Below are positions 26,908-36,662 of a stretch of DNA of 64,000 bases, piece after piece. The stretch is from assembly GCF_023502325.1 (NCBI RefSeq), contig NZ_JAMFLZ010000003.1, forward strand, positions 434,001-498,000, read 5' to 3'. Source of the stretch: Wocania_A spongiicola. GTDB lineage: Bacteria > Bacteroidota > Bacteroidia > Flavobacteriales > Flavobacteriaceae. The notes under the pieces are model-generated. The model made no database searches and was not told the DNA's origin. It worked only from the letters and a program-made list of their open reading frames with translations. A program made the position numbers and the translations under genes. Numbering within the stretch: the first letter of the stretch is position 1; each line of letters starts with the position of its first letter.

Positions 26908-29295
26908 TTAAAATTTAAAATTATACGTTACAGAAGGAATCATTCCAAAAATGGCTGTTCTATTTGCTTCATTTTGACCTGTATCATTATTTTGTCTAAA
27001 AGAAATAGAAGCTGCATTTTTTCGATTATACAAATTGTATATTCCAAAAACCCATTCTCCTTTCCAACGTTTATTAAGTTTCCTATTGGGTTTATATGTC
27101 GCAGATATATCTACTCTGTGGTATGCAGATAACCGATCATCGTTTCTACCTGAATAACTTGCTATAGATAAATCTTCATATTGATACTGCCCATTTGGGT
27201 AAGTTACTGGTCTTCCTGTCTGATAAACTAAATTAGAACTAAGACTCCATTTATCATTCAATTTATAAATTCCAGTTAGAGATACATCGTGTGTTCTATC
27301 ATAGGGTGTATTATACCAATTCCCTTTGTTAATCCCTGGCCCTCCAGCTTTACCACCAAAAGTTCTTTGCTCTGATTTTGATACTGTATATGCTAACCAA
27401 CCAGTAAAGTCTCCTTTGTTTTTACGTAGTAATACTTCTAATCCGTAAGCTCTAGCCTCACCATTTAATATTTCTGTTTCAATGGTATTGGTTCCTATTA
27501 AGTCAGACCCATCAACGTAATCTATTCTATTATCTACAGTTTTATAATATGTTTCTAATTCTAAAGAATACGCATTGTCTTTAAAATTTTTATAATAGCC
27601 CAAGGCATATTGATTTGATAGTTGCGGCTTTATATACTTCCCACTAGGTGTCCAAACATCTAAAGGTGTTACCGCCGAGGTGTTTGACAATAAGTGTAAA
27701 TATTGAGAAGACTTTGTATAACTAGCTTTTACGGACGATGACTCATTTAATTGGTATGAAAGTCCAAGACGTGGCTCAAAATTATCAAAAGTTTCAATGC
27801 TTTCTCCTTTTTTATAAAATGTTTCTCCGGCCTCAACACCTTCTTCATAAATACCTAATTCGCTATTATAAACAACAGGTTGATTATCTACATAATTCAT
27901 TATGTTTTGCCCTCCTAATCTAGAAAATCTACTATATCTTAAACCGTATTGCGCAGTTAGCTTATCAGTAAGTTTATGTTCTGCACTTATATAAAGCCCG
28001 CTTTCAAAAGCTCTTTTTTGCTCAAGCTTTAAGTAATTTATTGAAGAGCTTGGATCTGTTGGTTTAACTTCTCCTGGGTTTAAACGATACAAAATACCAC
28101 TAACACCAAAATCTAGTTTTAATTTTTCATTGGCGTAATATCTAAAATCATATTTCAAATTATAATTTTTAATATCTGCAATCCAATCTAGCTTAATAAA
28201 ATCTAATACAATTTGATAATCATATTTACTATAAATTAATGATAAATTAGAAAAGAGTTTATCATTAAAAATATGATTCCATCTTAAATTTCCCGTTGCA
28301 TTACCATATGTGTTATTTATTACTTTTGACAAGTTAAAGTTATCTCGCCCAAAATATCCAGATAGAAAAACACGGTTATTTTTATTAATTTCATAATTAG
28401 TTTTAAGATTTAAGTCATAAAAAGAAATTTTATCATCTTTAACATCTTCAATAGCCTTCATAAACAAGTGTGCATATGATGTTCTTCCAGCAATTAAAAA
28501 AGATCCTTTATCTTTAAATACTGGCCCTTCTACTGCCAATCTGCTTGAAATAAGCCCTATACCCCCTGTAAGTCCAAAATTTTTGCTGTTTCCATCTTTT
28601 TGGCGAACATCTAAAACAGATGACACTCTTCCTCCAAACTTAGCAGGAATATCCCCTTTATACAGTTTAATATCTTTAATAGCATCTGTATTAAAAACAG
28701 AAAAGAAACCAAAAAAATGCGAAGTGTTATAAATGATAGCTTCATCTAATAACACTAAGTTTTGGTCTGCAGCGCCACCTCTTACATTAAACCCAGCAGT
28801 TCCTTCTCCATTATTAGTAACTCCAGGCAACATTTGAATAGATTTAATTACATCTATTTCTCCTAGAACCGCTGGCATTTGCTTAATAGTTGATGCGTTT
28901 AACTTTGAAACACTCATTTGTGGTTTTTTTATACTAACTCTTTCTGGCTCTTCAGCAGTAATTACAACTTCATCCAGTTGAGTTGATACTTCCTTGATTT
29001 CAAAATTTAATGTTTGATTTACGTCTAAAACTATATCTTTTCTAATTTCTTGATACCCCAAATAAGATACTATTACGGTATAATTTCCTTTTGGAGCTGT
29101 TAACGAAAAGAAACCATACTCATTAGTAACAGAACCATTAGTGGTTCCTTTTAAAAATACGGTGGCTCCTAATAAAGTTTCTCCATTTTTATCGTCTTTA
29201 ATAGTACCATTTATCGTAAAGCTTTCTTGAGCAGAAAGTATGGACGTACATAACATAAATAACAATAATAATTGCTTCATTTTTTGATTGTTCAT
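26908..29295 (-). CDS. TonB-dependent outer-membrane receptor
   Basis: The 795-aa product has a signal peptide, a CarboxypepD_reg-like domain (FTINGTIKDDKNGETLLGA, residues about 25-105), a plug (VLGEIDVIKSIQMLPGV, FNVRGGAADQNLVLLDEAII, KGDIPAKFGGRVSSVLDV) and a long beta barrel ending in an aromatic residue (SVTYNFKF). The wording of the plug places it among the receptors paired with DUF4249 proteins rather than the SusC group. Length and order are complete. The ATG at 29295 or the one at 29280 could be the start; the second gives the more typical signal peptide. Substrate unknown. Confidence 0.95.
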   Translation of the reverse strand: MNNQKMKQLLLLFMLCTSILSAQESFTINGTIKDDKNGETLLGATVFLKGTTNGSVTNEYGFFSLTAPKGNYTVIVSYLGYQEIRKDIVLDVNQTLNFEIKEVSTQLDEVVITAEEPERVSIKKPQMSVSKLNASTIKQMPAVLGEIDVIKSIQMLPGVTNNGEGTAGFNVRGGAADQNLVLLDEAIIYNTSHFFGFFSVFNTDAIKDIKLYKGDIPAKFGGRVSSVLDVRQKDGNSKNFGLTGGIGLISSRLAVEGPVFKDKGSFLIAGRTSYAHLFMKAIEDVKDDKISFYDLNLKTNYEINKNNRVFLSGYFGRDNFNLSKVINNTYGNATGNLRWNHIFNDKLFSNLSLIYSKYDYQIVLDFIKLDWIADIKNYNLKYDFRYYANEKLKLDFGVSGILYRLNPGEVKPTDPSSSINYLKLEQKRAFESGLYISAEHKLTDKLTAQYGLRYSRFSRLGGQNIMNYVDNQPVVYNSELGIYEEGVEAGETFYKKGESIETFDNFEPRLGLSYQLNESSSVKASYTKSSQYLHLLSNTSAVTPLDVWTPSGKYIKPQLSNQYALGYYKNFKDNAYSLELETYYKTVDNRIDYVDGSDLIGTNTIETEILNGEARAYGLEVLLRKNKGDFTGWLAYTVSKSEQRTFGGKAGGPGINKGNWYNTPYDRTHDVSLTGIYKLNDKWSLSSNLVYQTGRPVTYPNGQYQYEDLSIASYSGRNDDRLSAYHRVDISATYKPNRKLNKRWKGEWVFGIYNLYNRKNAASISFRQNNDTGQNEANRTAIFGMIPSVTYNFKF

Positions 29296-29334
29296 TCTTT
29301 GATTTTGATTTATAATTGTTTAAAAAATTGATTC

Positions 29335-29481
29335 TTATTTGTTTGCCTCTGCAATACTATAAATATATTCTTGAGGCTTTTTATTTAATTCTCCTTTTTT
29401 GAATTTAATCCCTGTACTCCATCTAAAACCCAAAAACGGGTTTATGGATTGACAAACGCTATTTTGGTTTTTATGTTTCAT
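29335..29481 (-). CDS. Possible 48-aa protein upstream of the TonB receptor
   Basis: The gap between the receptor gene and the S9 peptidase gene is about 405 bases. Within it the minus strand has an ATG at 29481 and a 48-codon frame (starts MKHKNQNSVCQSINPF). It is polar, without a signal peptide or known motif, and lies 40 bases before the receptor start. It may be a leader peptide or just chance. Apart from this frame and the hairpin at 29650 I see nothing else in the gap. Confidence 0.3.
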   Translation of the reverse strand: MKHKNQNSVCQSINPFLGFRWSTGIKFKKGELNKKPQEYIYSIAEANK

Positions 29482-29649
29482 TACTATTTGCTTTTGTTTT
29501 AAACATAATACTTACTACAAGACAACCCAAAGATGAATAGGTTGCATATTTCATGTTATTTTTTTAATTAATTTTTTATTTGACTACTGTTAATGTCTTT
29601 TTCATAGAGTTTAATTCAATACTGCTTCTATATTTTGTCAATAGAAATA

Positions 29650-29679
29650 AAAAAGCCTTGAATTTCTTCAAGGCTTTTT
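29650..29679. terminator. Hairpin terminator downstream of the S9 peptidase gene
   Basis: The stem AAAAAGCCTTGAA/TTCAAGGCTTTTT with loop TTTC lies 22 bases after the minus-strand peptidase stop. T-runs are present on both strands, so it is a good intrinsic terminator. Confidence 0.85.
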
Positions 29680-29700
29680 GTTATAAAAACGGTACTTGTT

Positions 29701-31866
29701 TTATTCAGTAATACCTTCTAAATCAAACATGAAAGCGTAAGTTAAAGCTAACCTTTTGTAACGTTCAAAACGTCCTGATGCTCCACCATGACCCGTTTCC
29801 ATATTACAATCCATAACCAATAAATTGTCATCGGTTTTTAATTCACGTAATTTAGCAATCCATTTTGCAGGCTCCCAGTATTGTACTTGACTATCCCAAT
29901 ACCCTGTAGTTATTAAAATATTTGGGTAGTCTTTGGCTTCCACATTATCGTAAGGAGAATACGATTTCATATAATCATAGTACTCTTTATTCTTGGGATT
30001 TCCCCATTCATCAAATTCAAAAGTAGTTAATGGAATTGTTTCATCTAACATTGTTGAAACCACATCAACAAAAGGAACAGCCGCTATAACGCCATTCCAC
30101 ATGTCTGGTTCCATATTTAGTATAGCTCCCATTAATAACCCACCAGCAGAACCTCCATAAGCATATAGATGGTTGTTGTTTGTGAATTTTTCATCAACTA
30201 AAAACTTACCAACATCAACAAAATCTGTGAATGTGTTTTTCTTTTTTAACAGCTTTCCATTTTCATACCAATCTCTTCCCATTTCTTGTCCACCACGAAT
30301 ATGAGCAATGGCATAAACAAAACCTCTGTCTAATAAGCTTAAACGTGTAGAGCTAAACCTTGGTTCTTGGCTATTTCCATAAGAACCATATGCATAAAGC
30401 AATAATGGATTTTTTCCGTTTTTTTCTACTCCTTTTTTATAAACTATTGACACAGGAATTTTTGTACCATCTGTGGCTATTGCAAATAAACGCTCTGATG
30501 TATAATTTTCTATTGCAAAAGTGCGATCAACTACTTCAGTTTGTTTTAAAAGCAATTGCCTCTTTTCTGCCATATTATACTCATAAGTACTATTTGGAGT
30601 GGTTAATGAGCTGTACCTGTAACGTAAAGTATCAGTGTTAAAATCTAAATTTGATGTAGTAGTGGTGAAATATGCTGGATCATTAAATTCAATATAATAA
30701 TCGTCACTACCATCCCACTTTATAACTCTTATAGTTCTTAATCCTTCTTTTCTTTCTTCAGTAACTAAGTATTTTTTAAACAAATCCATACTTTGAAAAT
30801 ACACGTCTTCTCTGTGTGGTATAACATCAACCCAATTCTCCTTTTCTGTTTTATCTACAGGAGTTTTAACAAGTTTAAAGTTTTTTGCATCTTTATTTGT
30901 TCTTATATAAAAATGATCTTCAAAATGGTCAATAGTGTACTCTAAGTTTTTCTCTCTAGGTTGAATAACTTTCCATTCTCCGTTTGGTGCATTTGCATCT
31001 AAAAATCTGAATTCTGTTGATAAGGTTTGAAAACTACCTATTACTAGATAAGCGTCAGACTTTGTCTTGCCAACACCACATCTAAACGTATCATCTTTTT
31101 CTTCGTAAACCACTACATCTTCAGATTGGTTAGTACCAATAATATGCTTTACAATTTTATTTTGTCGCAAGGTTTGTGGATCTTTTGTTGTGTAAAAAAC
31201 AGTTTTCCCATCGTTTGCCCAAGTAGCACTACCTCCAGTGTTACTAAGCTTATCGGCTAGCAACTCTCCAGTTTCTAAGTTTTTAAAATATAAAGTGTAT
31301 TGTCGTCTAGAAATAGTATCAATTCCAAAGGCCAACATTTTATTATCTGGACTTACAGAACGTCCTCCAAAACCATAATAAGAATAACCTTTTGCCATTT
31401 CTGGGCCATTAAGCATAATTTCCTCTATAGCTCCTTTTTCCAGCTTTTTTCTACAATACAAAGCATAATCTCCTCCTTTTTCAAAGCGTGTATAATACGA
31501 ATATCCATTATCGTTTACTGGAACAGATTGATCGTCTTTTTTAATACGCCCTACAATTTCATTATATAATTTGTCTTGCAAACTATCAGTATGAGCCATT
31601 GCTTTACTTAAATAATCGTTCTCTGCATTCAAATAGTCTAATACATCTTGTGTTTGCTCATCTGGCGTTTCTGCATTTTTCTGTTCGTCGCTTAAACGCA
31701 TCCAAAAATAATTATCGATTCGAGTATCATCATGAATAGTTAGTTCTTTGGGTATTTTTTTTGCAGATGGTGCTTCCATAGAAGAATATGGTTTTTGGTT
31801 TTCTTTTTGTTGGCATGAAGAAGCCATTAAAATAATAGCAAAAATTGAGTAAATTGAAGCTTTCAT
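29701..31866 (-). CDS. S9-family oligopeptidase (PtrB-like), lipoprotein
   Basis: The 721-aa product is a prolyl-oligopeptidase-family serine peptidase. A lipoprotein signal (ILMASSC, Cys18) places it in the periplasm or on a membrane. The first two-thirds form the beta-propeller (SYYTRFEKGGDYALYCR, GGSATWANDGKTVFYT). The catalytic triad is Ser573 in YGGSAGG, Asp658 in GYWDSQVQYWEP and His693 in TGHGGASGR. The wording around the triad matches oligopeptidase B, which cuts after basic residues in short peptides. The gene appears monocistronic. Confidence 0.93.
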   Translation of the reverse strand: MKASIYSIFAIILMASSCQQKENQKPYSSMEAPSAKKIPKELTIHDDTRIDNYFWMRLSDEQKNAETPDEQTQDVLDYLNAENDYLSKAMAHTDSLQDKLYNEIVGRIKKDDQSVPVNDNGYSYYTRFEKGGDYALYCRKKLEKGAIEEIMLNGPEMAKGYSYYGFGGRSVSPDNKMLAFGIDTISRRQYTLYFKNLETGELLADKLSNTGGSATWANDGKTVFYTTKDPQTLRQNKIVKHIIGTNQSEDVVVYEEKDDTFRCGVGKTKSDAYLVIGSFQTLSTEFRFLDANAPNGEWKVIQPREKNLEYTIDHFEDHFYIRTNKDAKNFKLVKTPVDKTEKENWVDVIPHREDVYFQSMDLFKKYLVTEERKEGLRTIRVIKWDGSDDYYIEFNDPAYFTTTTSNLDFNTDTLRYRYSSLTTPNSTYEYNMAEKRQLLLKQTEVVDRTFAIENYTSERLFAIATDGTKIPVSIVYKKGVEKNGKNPLLLYAYGSYGNSQEPRFSSTRLSLLDRGFVYAIAHIRGGQEMGRDWYENGKLLKKKNTFTDFVDVGKFLVDEKFTNNNHLYAYGGSAGGLLMGAILNMEPDMWNGVIAAVPFVDVVSTMLDETIPLTTFEFDEWGNPKNKEYYDYMKSYSPYDNVEAKDYPNILITTGYWDSQVQYWEPAKWIAKLRELKTDDNLLVMDCNMETGHGGASGRFERYKRLALTYAFMFDLEGITE

Positions 31867-31967
31867 TGAATTATAGTTTGTTTTAGTTAGTGTATAAAGG
31901 AACGAAAATAAGTTTATAAAAATTGGAAGAAATTGAAAATTAACAGTCTTATTTTTATCCTAAAAAA

Positions 31968-32459
31968 TCAATTTAAATAATATTCATTTTTTCTAATAAA
32001 CAGTAATATTGAAATACAAAACCCAATTACAAAAGAAATCAAGTTAATTCCAATCAAATTTTCTTTATTTATTTTGTAATATTTCAAACTTACTTCCTTA
32101 AGATTCATAATAATTAATAATGATAAGGCTATTGTGTTTGCTATGATATAGAATCCTAAATTCTCTTTACTCGCAGAATATTGTATAATAGAATTAATTA
32201 TTAATAAATGAAAATAATAAGTGATAAATATCCAACCAATTTTGTTTTTAAAAAAAACTCCAGCTAACGCAAAACTAACTAAAATAATTGCTCTTAAATA
32301 CTGTGATGTTGGTATTGAATTAATAATTGTATCTAAATTAAAATGAGTATACTCTTTGTATTTTAGAAATTCACTAAACCTCTCTAATCCTTGATAAAGG
32401 TTAAAAACAAATAAAATTATTATTAATAAATGAACAATATATACTAACTTAAACTTCAT
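31968..32459 (-). CDS. Small polytopic membrane protein of unknown function
   Basis: The 163-aa product has four to five hydrophobic segments (about residues 5-22, 52-70, 75-92, 102-120 and 135-155) and no motif I can name. It lies 3 bases after the 564-aa membrane-protein gene on the same strand, so it may be the last gene of the 32-42 kb cluster. Base composition is slightly more AT-rich than the cluster, so it could also be a late addition. Confidence 0.6.
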   Translation of the reverse strand: MKFKLVYIVHLLIIILFVFNLYQGLERFSEFLKYKEYTHFNLDTIINSIPTSQYLRAIILVSFALAGVFFKNKIGWIFITYYFHLLIINSIIQYSASKENLGFYIIANTIALSLLIIMNLKEVSLKYYKINKENLIGINLISFVIGFCISILLFIRKNEYYLN

Positions 32460-32462
32460 GAT

Positions 32463-34157
32463 CTAATTCCCCGAATTTTTCAAAGAATCAATTTGCCGTT
32501 GTAGTCTTTCAATTTCTTCCGTTTTCTTGTCAACTACAGGAATTACGATAGTTGAATCTGAAGTTTGTTCAATAATATCAATTTCTTTAGCATCTTCGGC
32601 ATAATAATAACCAATCCCTTCGCTCGACCTCCAAGCTTCATTTAATTGCTCATAAACCGTTTTATCCCATTGGCTTGGGTGTTTAACATCAATCCAAATA
32701 ACATCTCGATATTCACTATCTATCAACACTAAATCTGGAGTTGCAGAACCATCAAATTGGCCCGCATCTTTTTCACTAATAGCAGAAACAGTTCCTAAAA
32801 AGAACATGCGCTTTCTTCCAGCAATATCTTTGATATATGGTCTGAATTCTACAGGTGTGTTCGCATTCCAATCGTATTCTTTTCTCGATTCTTTTACTTT
32901 TTGGGGCATTGCAGATACGCCTGCATAACCTTGTTTTTTTGCTGCATGATCGTAATAATACATTTTATCTGTTCCGTCTGCAGGAATAAACACACTATAA
33001 CTCAAACTAGTACGCTCCTGACCTACTGGTTCTAATCCAAACCAATGGTATAAACCATTATAGGCATTAGAATCAGTATCAGAAAAATTAAAGTCTGTAA
33101 CATAAGGTTGCTCATTTTGATCTTTAGGCATTTCTGGAATTTTAACTGCAGTTAGCATATTCCATGGCAATGGATCACTAAATCCTCCTAAAAATTTTAA
33201 TGATTCCGCTTGTAGCTGTGATACTTTTTCGGCTAATATATTTTGACCTATTAAAAACGGATAATTTTTCATCTCTTCTGGACTTATATAAGTGCCCTTT
33301 CCTATTAAAATACGCTCCATATAATCATTAAAATCGTGCTCGCCATTATTTACAACCATAACACCACCAAATGTTGGATATGGGAATAAAAACCCTTTCC
33401 ATTTAATTAAGCTCACTACTTGCACCCATTGTCCTGTATCATTTTTCATATAAAATGTATCACTAGGTTCCATCATAAATAATTGAAAGAAGTTGAAACG
33501 TTGCACAACAGCATTATACGTGTTTCTACTAAATTTTAATGATTCGCCTATTGAAAAAGTTACAGGAATTCTATTTTCGTTTGAAAACCTTGGAAATGGT
33601 GTTGTACTTGATACTGCAAATACTTCTTCTGTGTTATCGCTTATTTGCTGAAATGTATAATTTTCAGAAGGCTGGATAGCCATCGTCCATTTATTTTCAT
33701 CATCAACTCGAACTAAATGTGGTAAAGACACATCTTTAGTCTCTCCTACACTTTCATTTGCCATAGTAAAAATATTTTGCAATGGCTGAATACGCTCATT
33801 CTGCGTTAATGGTAATTCGTTTATTTCAACTTTATTAAGATTATTAAATACATTAAATGTTTTCATGTAATCGTACATTTTAAAATGCCAACCTACAACG
33901 TATAAAAGACCGAAAAAAACAGCCAATACTCCTAAAATACCAATACGCTTTCCTGTACTAGCAGAGTTTCTAAATTTTCGTAATCCAAAAAATAAAACAA
34001 CTGCACTTAATAGAATGATGAAGATGAATTTTCTAACAAACAAAAGAGCTGGTTGATAATCGTCGCGCAAAACAAATAATGCGATTAATAATATTAAAGC
34101 AATTATTATAGTTATTGTTTTTTGTTTTTTACCTTTATTCCAGTAGTTCTTTAACAT
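32463..34157 (-). CDS. Large membrane-anchored protein of unknown function (AAA cluster)
   Basis: The 564-aa product has three N-terminal membrane segments (about residues 16-31, 38-58 and 72-92) and then a large domain of about 440 residues that is likely outside the cytoplasm (aromatic-rich, e.g. GIGYYYAEDAKEIDIIEQ, MYYYDHAAKKQGYAGVSAMP). The last 20 residues (TEEIERLQRQIDSLKNSG) look like a short coiled coil. I recognise no family. It closes a series of genes with tight spacing (12 bases to the 62-aa gene upstream), which suggests it works with the AAA ATPase of the same cluster. Confidence 0.75.
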   Translation of the reverse strand: MLKNYWNKGKKQKTITIIIALILLIALFVLRDDYQPALLFVRKFIFIILLSAVVLFFGLRKFRNSASTGKRIGILGVLAVFFGLLYVVGWHFKMYDYMKTFNVFNNLNKVEINELPLTQNERIQPLQNIFTMANESVGETKDVSLPHLVRVDDENKWTMAIQPSENYTFQQISDNTEEVFAVSSTTPFPRFSNENRIPVTFSIGESLKFSRNTYNAVVQRFNFFQLFMMEPSDTFYMKNDTGQWVQVVSLIKWKGFLFPYPTFGGVMVVNNGEHDFNDYMERILIGKGTYISPEEMKNYPFLIGQNILAEKVSQLQAESLKFLGGFSDPLPWNMLTAVKIPEMPKDQNEQPYVTDFNFSDTDSNAYNGLYHWFGLEPVGQERTSLSYSVFIPADGTDKMYYYDHAAKKQGYAGVSAMPQKVKESRKEYDWNANTPVEFRPYIKDIAGRKRMFFLGTVSAISEKDAGQFDGSATPDLVLIDSEYRDVIWIDVKHPSQWDKTVYEQLNEAWRSSEGIGYYYAEDAKEIDIIEQTSDSTIVIPVVDKKTEEIERLQRQIDSLKNSGN

Positions 34158-34168
34158 AATAAGGTTTT

Positions 34169-34357
34169 TTAATTTTCGCCATGTTTTTTAGTATGTCTAA
34201 TAGATAATACCATAGCGATAATCATTAAAATAGGTGTTAATAATCTTAAACTATTTTTCCATTGAAAACCACTTTTATAGTCGTAGACAAACAACTCTAC
34301 AACAATCAAAATAGCAAATAGTACAATGAATACGTATCGAAATTTATTTTTGCTCAT
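34169..34357 (-). CDS. 62-aa membrane protein (AAA cluster)
   Basis: The 62-aa product has two membrane segments (YVFIVLFAILIVVELFVY and LLTPILMIIAMVLSI), joined by a short basic loop, and a charged tail RHTKKHGEN. It sits 12 bases from each neighbour in the same direction, so it is very likely a real gene of the operon and probably a subunit of the membrane part. Confidence 0.75.
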   Translation of the reverse strand: MSKNKFRYVFIVLFAILIVVELFVYDYKSGFQWKNSLRLLTPILMIIAMVLSIRHTKKHGEN

Positions 34358-34368
34358 TTTATAAAGAT

Positions 34369-34902
34369 TTATAACAATCCTTTATCTTTCAACCGTTCTC
34401 TAGCACTCTTCTCTTCAGGTTTTGGTGTCTCTTTTATAGTTTCAGGTTCTTCAGTTAAATCTGCATCTTTCGACTTTAAATCTTCTATAAAATCCTTGCC
34501 TTTCTCTATAGTATCTTCCATAATATCTCCAATAGAATCGCTTTTATCTTCTATAACTTTAGTAGATTTTATAACAAAATTTGCTAAATAAGTACCAATT
34601 AAAGTCCCAACAACTACTGATGAAAATGCAGAAATTCCATTATAGCTTCCAAATATTTTGAAAGGTGTTAAAAATTGAAATACTAGCCCAATTAACAAAA
34701 AAGTGGTTGCTACAAAAACCAATCGTGGTAAAAAAGCTTGCTTATATACAAACCCTTTTCGGTTTTCTGGTTTCATTTGAAGAGCTTTAGAGTTTACCAT
34801 TTTGTTTACAAAACGATATAAACCATTACCGTTAGATTCTCTCCAATATAAAAAGATACCAAAAAGTATCGCTCCTATAAAAATTACTAATTCTAGTCCC
34901 AT
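34369..34902 (-). CDS. 177-aa membrane protein with acidic cytoplasmic tail (AAA cluster)
   Basis: The product has three membrane segments (residues 2-18, about 52-72 and 85-112) and a tail of about 65 residues rich in Lys, Glu and Asp (DSIGDIMEDTIEKGKDFIED, then KPEEKSARERLKDK). There is no recognised domain. The tail would face the cytoplasm and could dock a soluble partner such as the coiled-coil or AAA protein. The spacing to the 62-aa gene is 11 bases. Confidence 0.72.
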   Translation of the reverse strand: MGLELVIFIGAILFGIFLYWRESNGNGLYRFVNKMVNSKALQMKPENRKGFVYKQAFLPRLVFVATTFLLIGLVFQFLTPFKIFGSYNGISAFSSVVVGTLIGTYLANFVIKSTKVIEDKSDSIGDIMEDTIEKGKDFIEDLKSKDADLTEEPETIKETPKPEEKSARERLKDKGLL

Positions 34903-34946
34903 GGTTTTTTGTTTTAATGATGCTGTATAAAATTAGTCTATAATTA

Positions 34947-36182
34947 TTAAATATTGTTACTAATAGTCTCAATAGTCCACTCTTTAAAAGAATCGTCCCA
35001 AGTTTTAAAACTATTATAAAATGCTTCTTTATCGTACCAATACAGGTACAACACGTCTTTTGGAGATACATTTACCAACAACATCCAAATTAAATCTTGA
35101 TGTTTAGCGTCTAAAGATGAATGCGGTTGATGCAAAGCCTCAAAGAGTTTAACATCAACAATATCGGCAATTTTGTATTGGTTACTAGTCTCAATTTTTT
35201 CTAAATAGCGTTCTACACTCATTACTTTTTTTCGTGCTTCAATATTTAACTTGTTAAGGTAACTTTTGTACAGTAATGGATCGTTTAAAATGTTTTTAAT
35301 AGGATGTTGAGGCTTTTTTAAATGCTGAAACATCTCAAATTTTTTAATTCGATGGTATCGCTTTGTTTTTACAACAGCCTCCAAATCGTATTCGATAATA
35401 ACGTGGTCTCGAAGTTTATCCATTAATTCAGATTGATGGATATGATAAATAAGCACTTCGTAGCTTACATCTTTAATCGCTTCCTTATGCCATTTCTTAT
35501 CTTCAAAAACCACTATAGGTGTTATAAAATCTCGCAATACATAAACACCTCCAAAAGCTTTTGTATAGAAGGAATCTGTGGTAAATTGTAATGCATGTAA
35601 ATCTAAATCTCTGTGACGCAAGTCTCCATAAGTGTTTGCAGAATCTAATAATTGTTGATGCAAATTTTCATCAATAAAATTGTTACCTCTATTAAAAGTT
35701 TCAACTAGCTCTAATTGTTGTTCCTTTATTTTATCTAGATTGTTTATTAAATGAAAACTTATAGAAATTGTATTGTACTTTAAAACATCCAAAGGCTCAT
35801 AAAAAGCATCAATATTTTGGTCGAAATCTAAACAAATAGCACAATCGCGTGTAATATCATTTATTTTGCTTCCATGTATTTTGAAAACAAATTTCATTAT
35901 ATCTCTATCAAACGTATGAAACGGAACATACACAGGCTTTCCTTTTTGTAATGGTGAGATAATTATTCCGTGCGGATTGGCATCACCATTATTTAAATAG
36001 TGAATCTCTTTTTTTTCCTCTGCAATCTCAGGGCTCCAACCAATGCCATCTATTGAAAACGTTTTTAGTTTTGTTTTTGTAAATCCGAGCTTTACCAAAC
36101 ATTTATTATAACGCTCAACAAGCTTCCCACTTACAGGAATTAATTCGCTTCTATATAAATTAGCTGTTTTTAGTTTATCCAT
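34947..36182 (-). CDS. 411-aa soluble protein of unknown function (AAA cluster)
   Basis: The product is soluble, with no signal peptide or membrane segment. The N-terminal half has beta-type alternation (FSIDGIGWSPEIAEEKKEI, HGIIISPLQKGKPVYVPFHT), the C-terminal half is helical with many Lys and His. I recognise no family and see no catalytic motif. It overlaps the RDD-protein gene by eight bases (start within the RDD stop region), which points to coupled translation within the operon. Confidence 0.72.
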   Translation of the reverse strand: MDKLKTANLYRSELIPVSGKLVERYNKCLVKLGFTKTKLKTFSIDGIGWSPEIAEEKKEIHYLNNGDANPHGIIISPLQKGKPVYVPFHTFDRDIMKFVFKIHGSKINDITRDCAICLDFDQNIDAFYEPLDVLKYNTISISFHLINNLDKIKEQQLELVETFNRGNNFIDENLHQQLLDSANTYGDLRHRDLDLHALQFTTDSFYTKAFGGVYVLRDFITPIVVFEDKKWHKEAIKDVSYEVLIYHIHQSELMDKLRDHVIIEYDLEAVVKTKRYHRIKKFEMFQHLKKPQHPIKNILNDPLLYKSYLNKLNIEARKKVMSVERYLEKIETSNQYKIADIVDVKLFEALHQPHSSLDAKHQDLIWMLLVNVSPKDVLYLYWYDKEAFYNSFKTWDDSFKEWTIETISNNI

Positions 36183-36621
36183 TTTTACTTCTTTTCACAA
36201 CTACTGTATTTGCAACCATATCACCAATACGCTTGTTTTGCTTATTAGTTGATGCTATAATTAGTCCGATTAAGAATATATAGTCTATAAAACCTAAAAA
36301 GAACCGAACAAATGCTTGACCAATTCCAATCGATTCATAATTATTTGATACTACTTCTAAATTTAAGAATCTTTTCCCTATAGTTTTGCCAAAAACACCT
36401 TCGCTTATAGGCCAAAGAAAAAAGCCAAACAAAAACATTCCTAAAGCTGGCAATCCATTTAAATTAAATCCAAGCTCCTCTTTATCTGGTGTTCCAAAGA
36501 AAATTCCAATAACCATTCCTACCAACCAAAAAATAAAAAAATCAATTAAAAATGCTAAAACTCTATTTCTCTTTTTTGCAATACCAACTATTTCTCCATT
36601 TTCACTTTTAAATTCTTCCAT
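36175..36621 (-). CDS. RDD-family membrane protein
   Basis: The 148-aa product matches the RDD family: an Arg-rich start (KKRNRVLAFLIDFFIFWLV, the R..A..ID signature), three membrane segments and the conserved IGKRFLNLEV after the second, then a C-terminal NKQNKRIGDMVANTVVVKR. RDD proteins are small membrane proteins of variable role, some linked to transport or Na+/H+ exchange. Its gene overlaps the 411-aa gene by eight bases and is part of the same run of genes. Confidence 0.86.
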   Translation of the reverse strand: MEEFKSENGEIVGIAKKRNRVLAFLIDFFIFWLVGMVIGIFFGTPDKEELGFNLNGLPALGMFLFGFFLWPISEGVFGKTIGKRFLNLEVVSNNYESIGIGQAFVRFFLGFIDYIFLIGLIIASTNKQNKRIGDMVANTVVVKRSKNG

Positions 36622-36633
36622 TGTTTATACATA

Positions 36634-36656
36634 TATTTCCTTTTCGCAGGAATGAC
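36634..36656. repeat. Degenerate copy of the TTCGCAGGAAT palindromic repeat
   Basis: The plus strand reads TTTCC TTTTC GCAGGAATGAC, the right arm (GCAGGAAT) matching the perfect hairpin at 40512-40531 and a degraded left arm. It lies in the 41 bases between the RDD and NUDIX genes. Sequences of this kind (TTCCTGC..GCAGGAA with flanking GAC/GTC) are widespread intergenic repeats in Bacteroidota. Confidence 0.55.
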
Positions 36657-36662
36657 AAATCA

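Noticed and set aside
26758..27132. 124-codon plus-strand frame across the DUF4249/receptor junction
   Set aside because: It overlaps the ends of two well-supported minus-strand genes; the translated text has no domain features.
34832..35071. 79-codon minus-strand frame overlapping the 177-aa and 411-aa genes
   Set aside because: It covers the gene junction in a third frame and would overlap both neighbours; composition is not protein-like.
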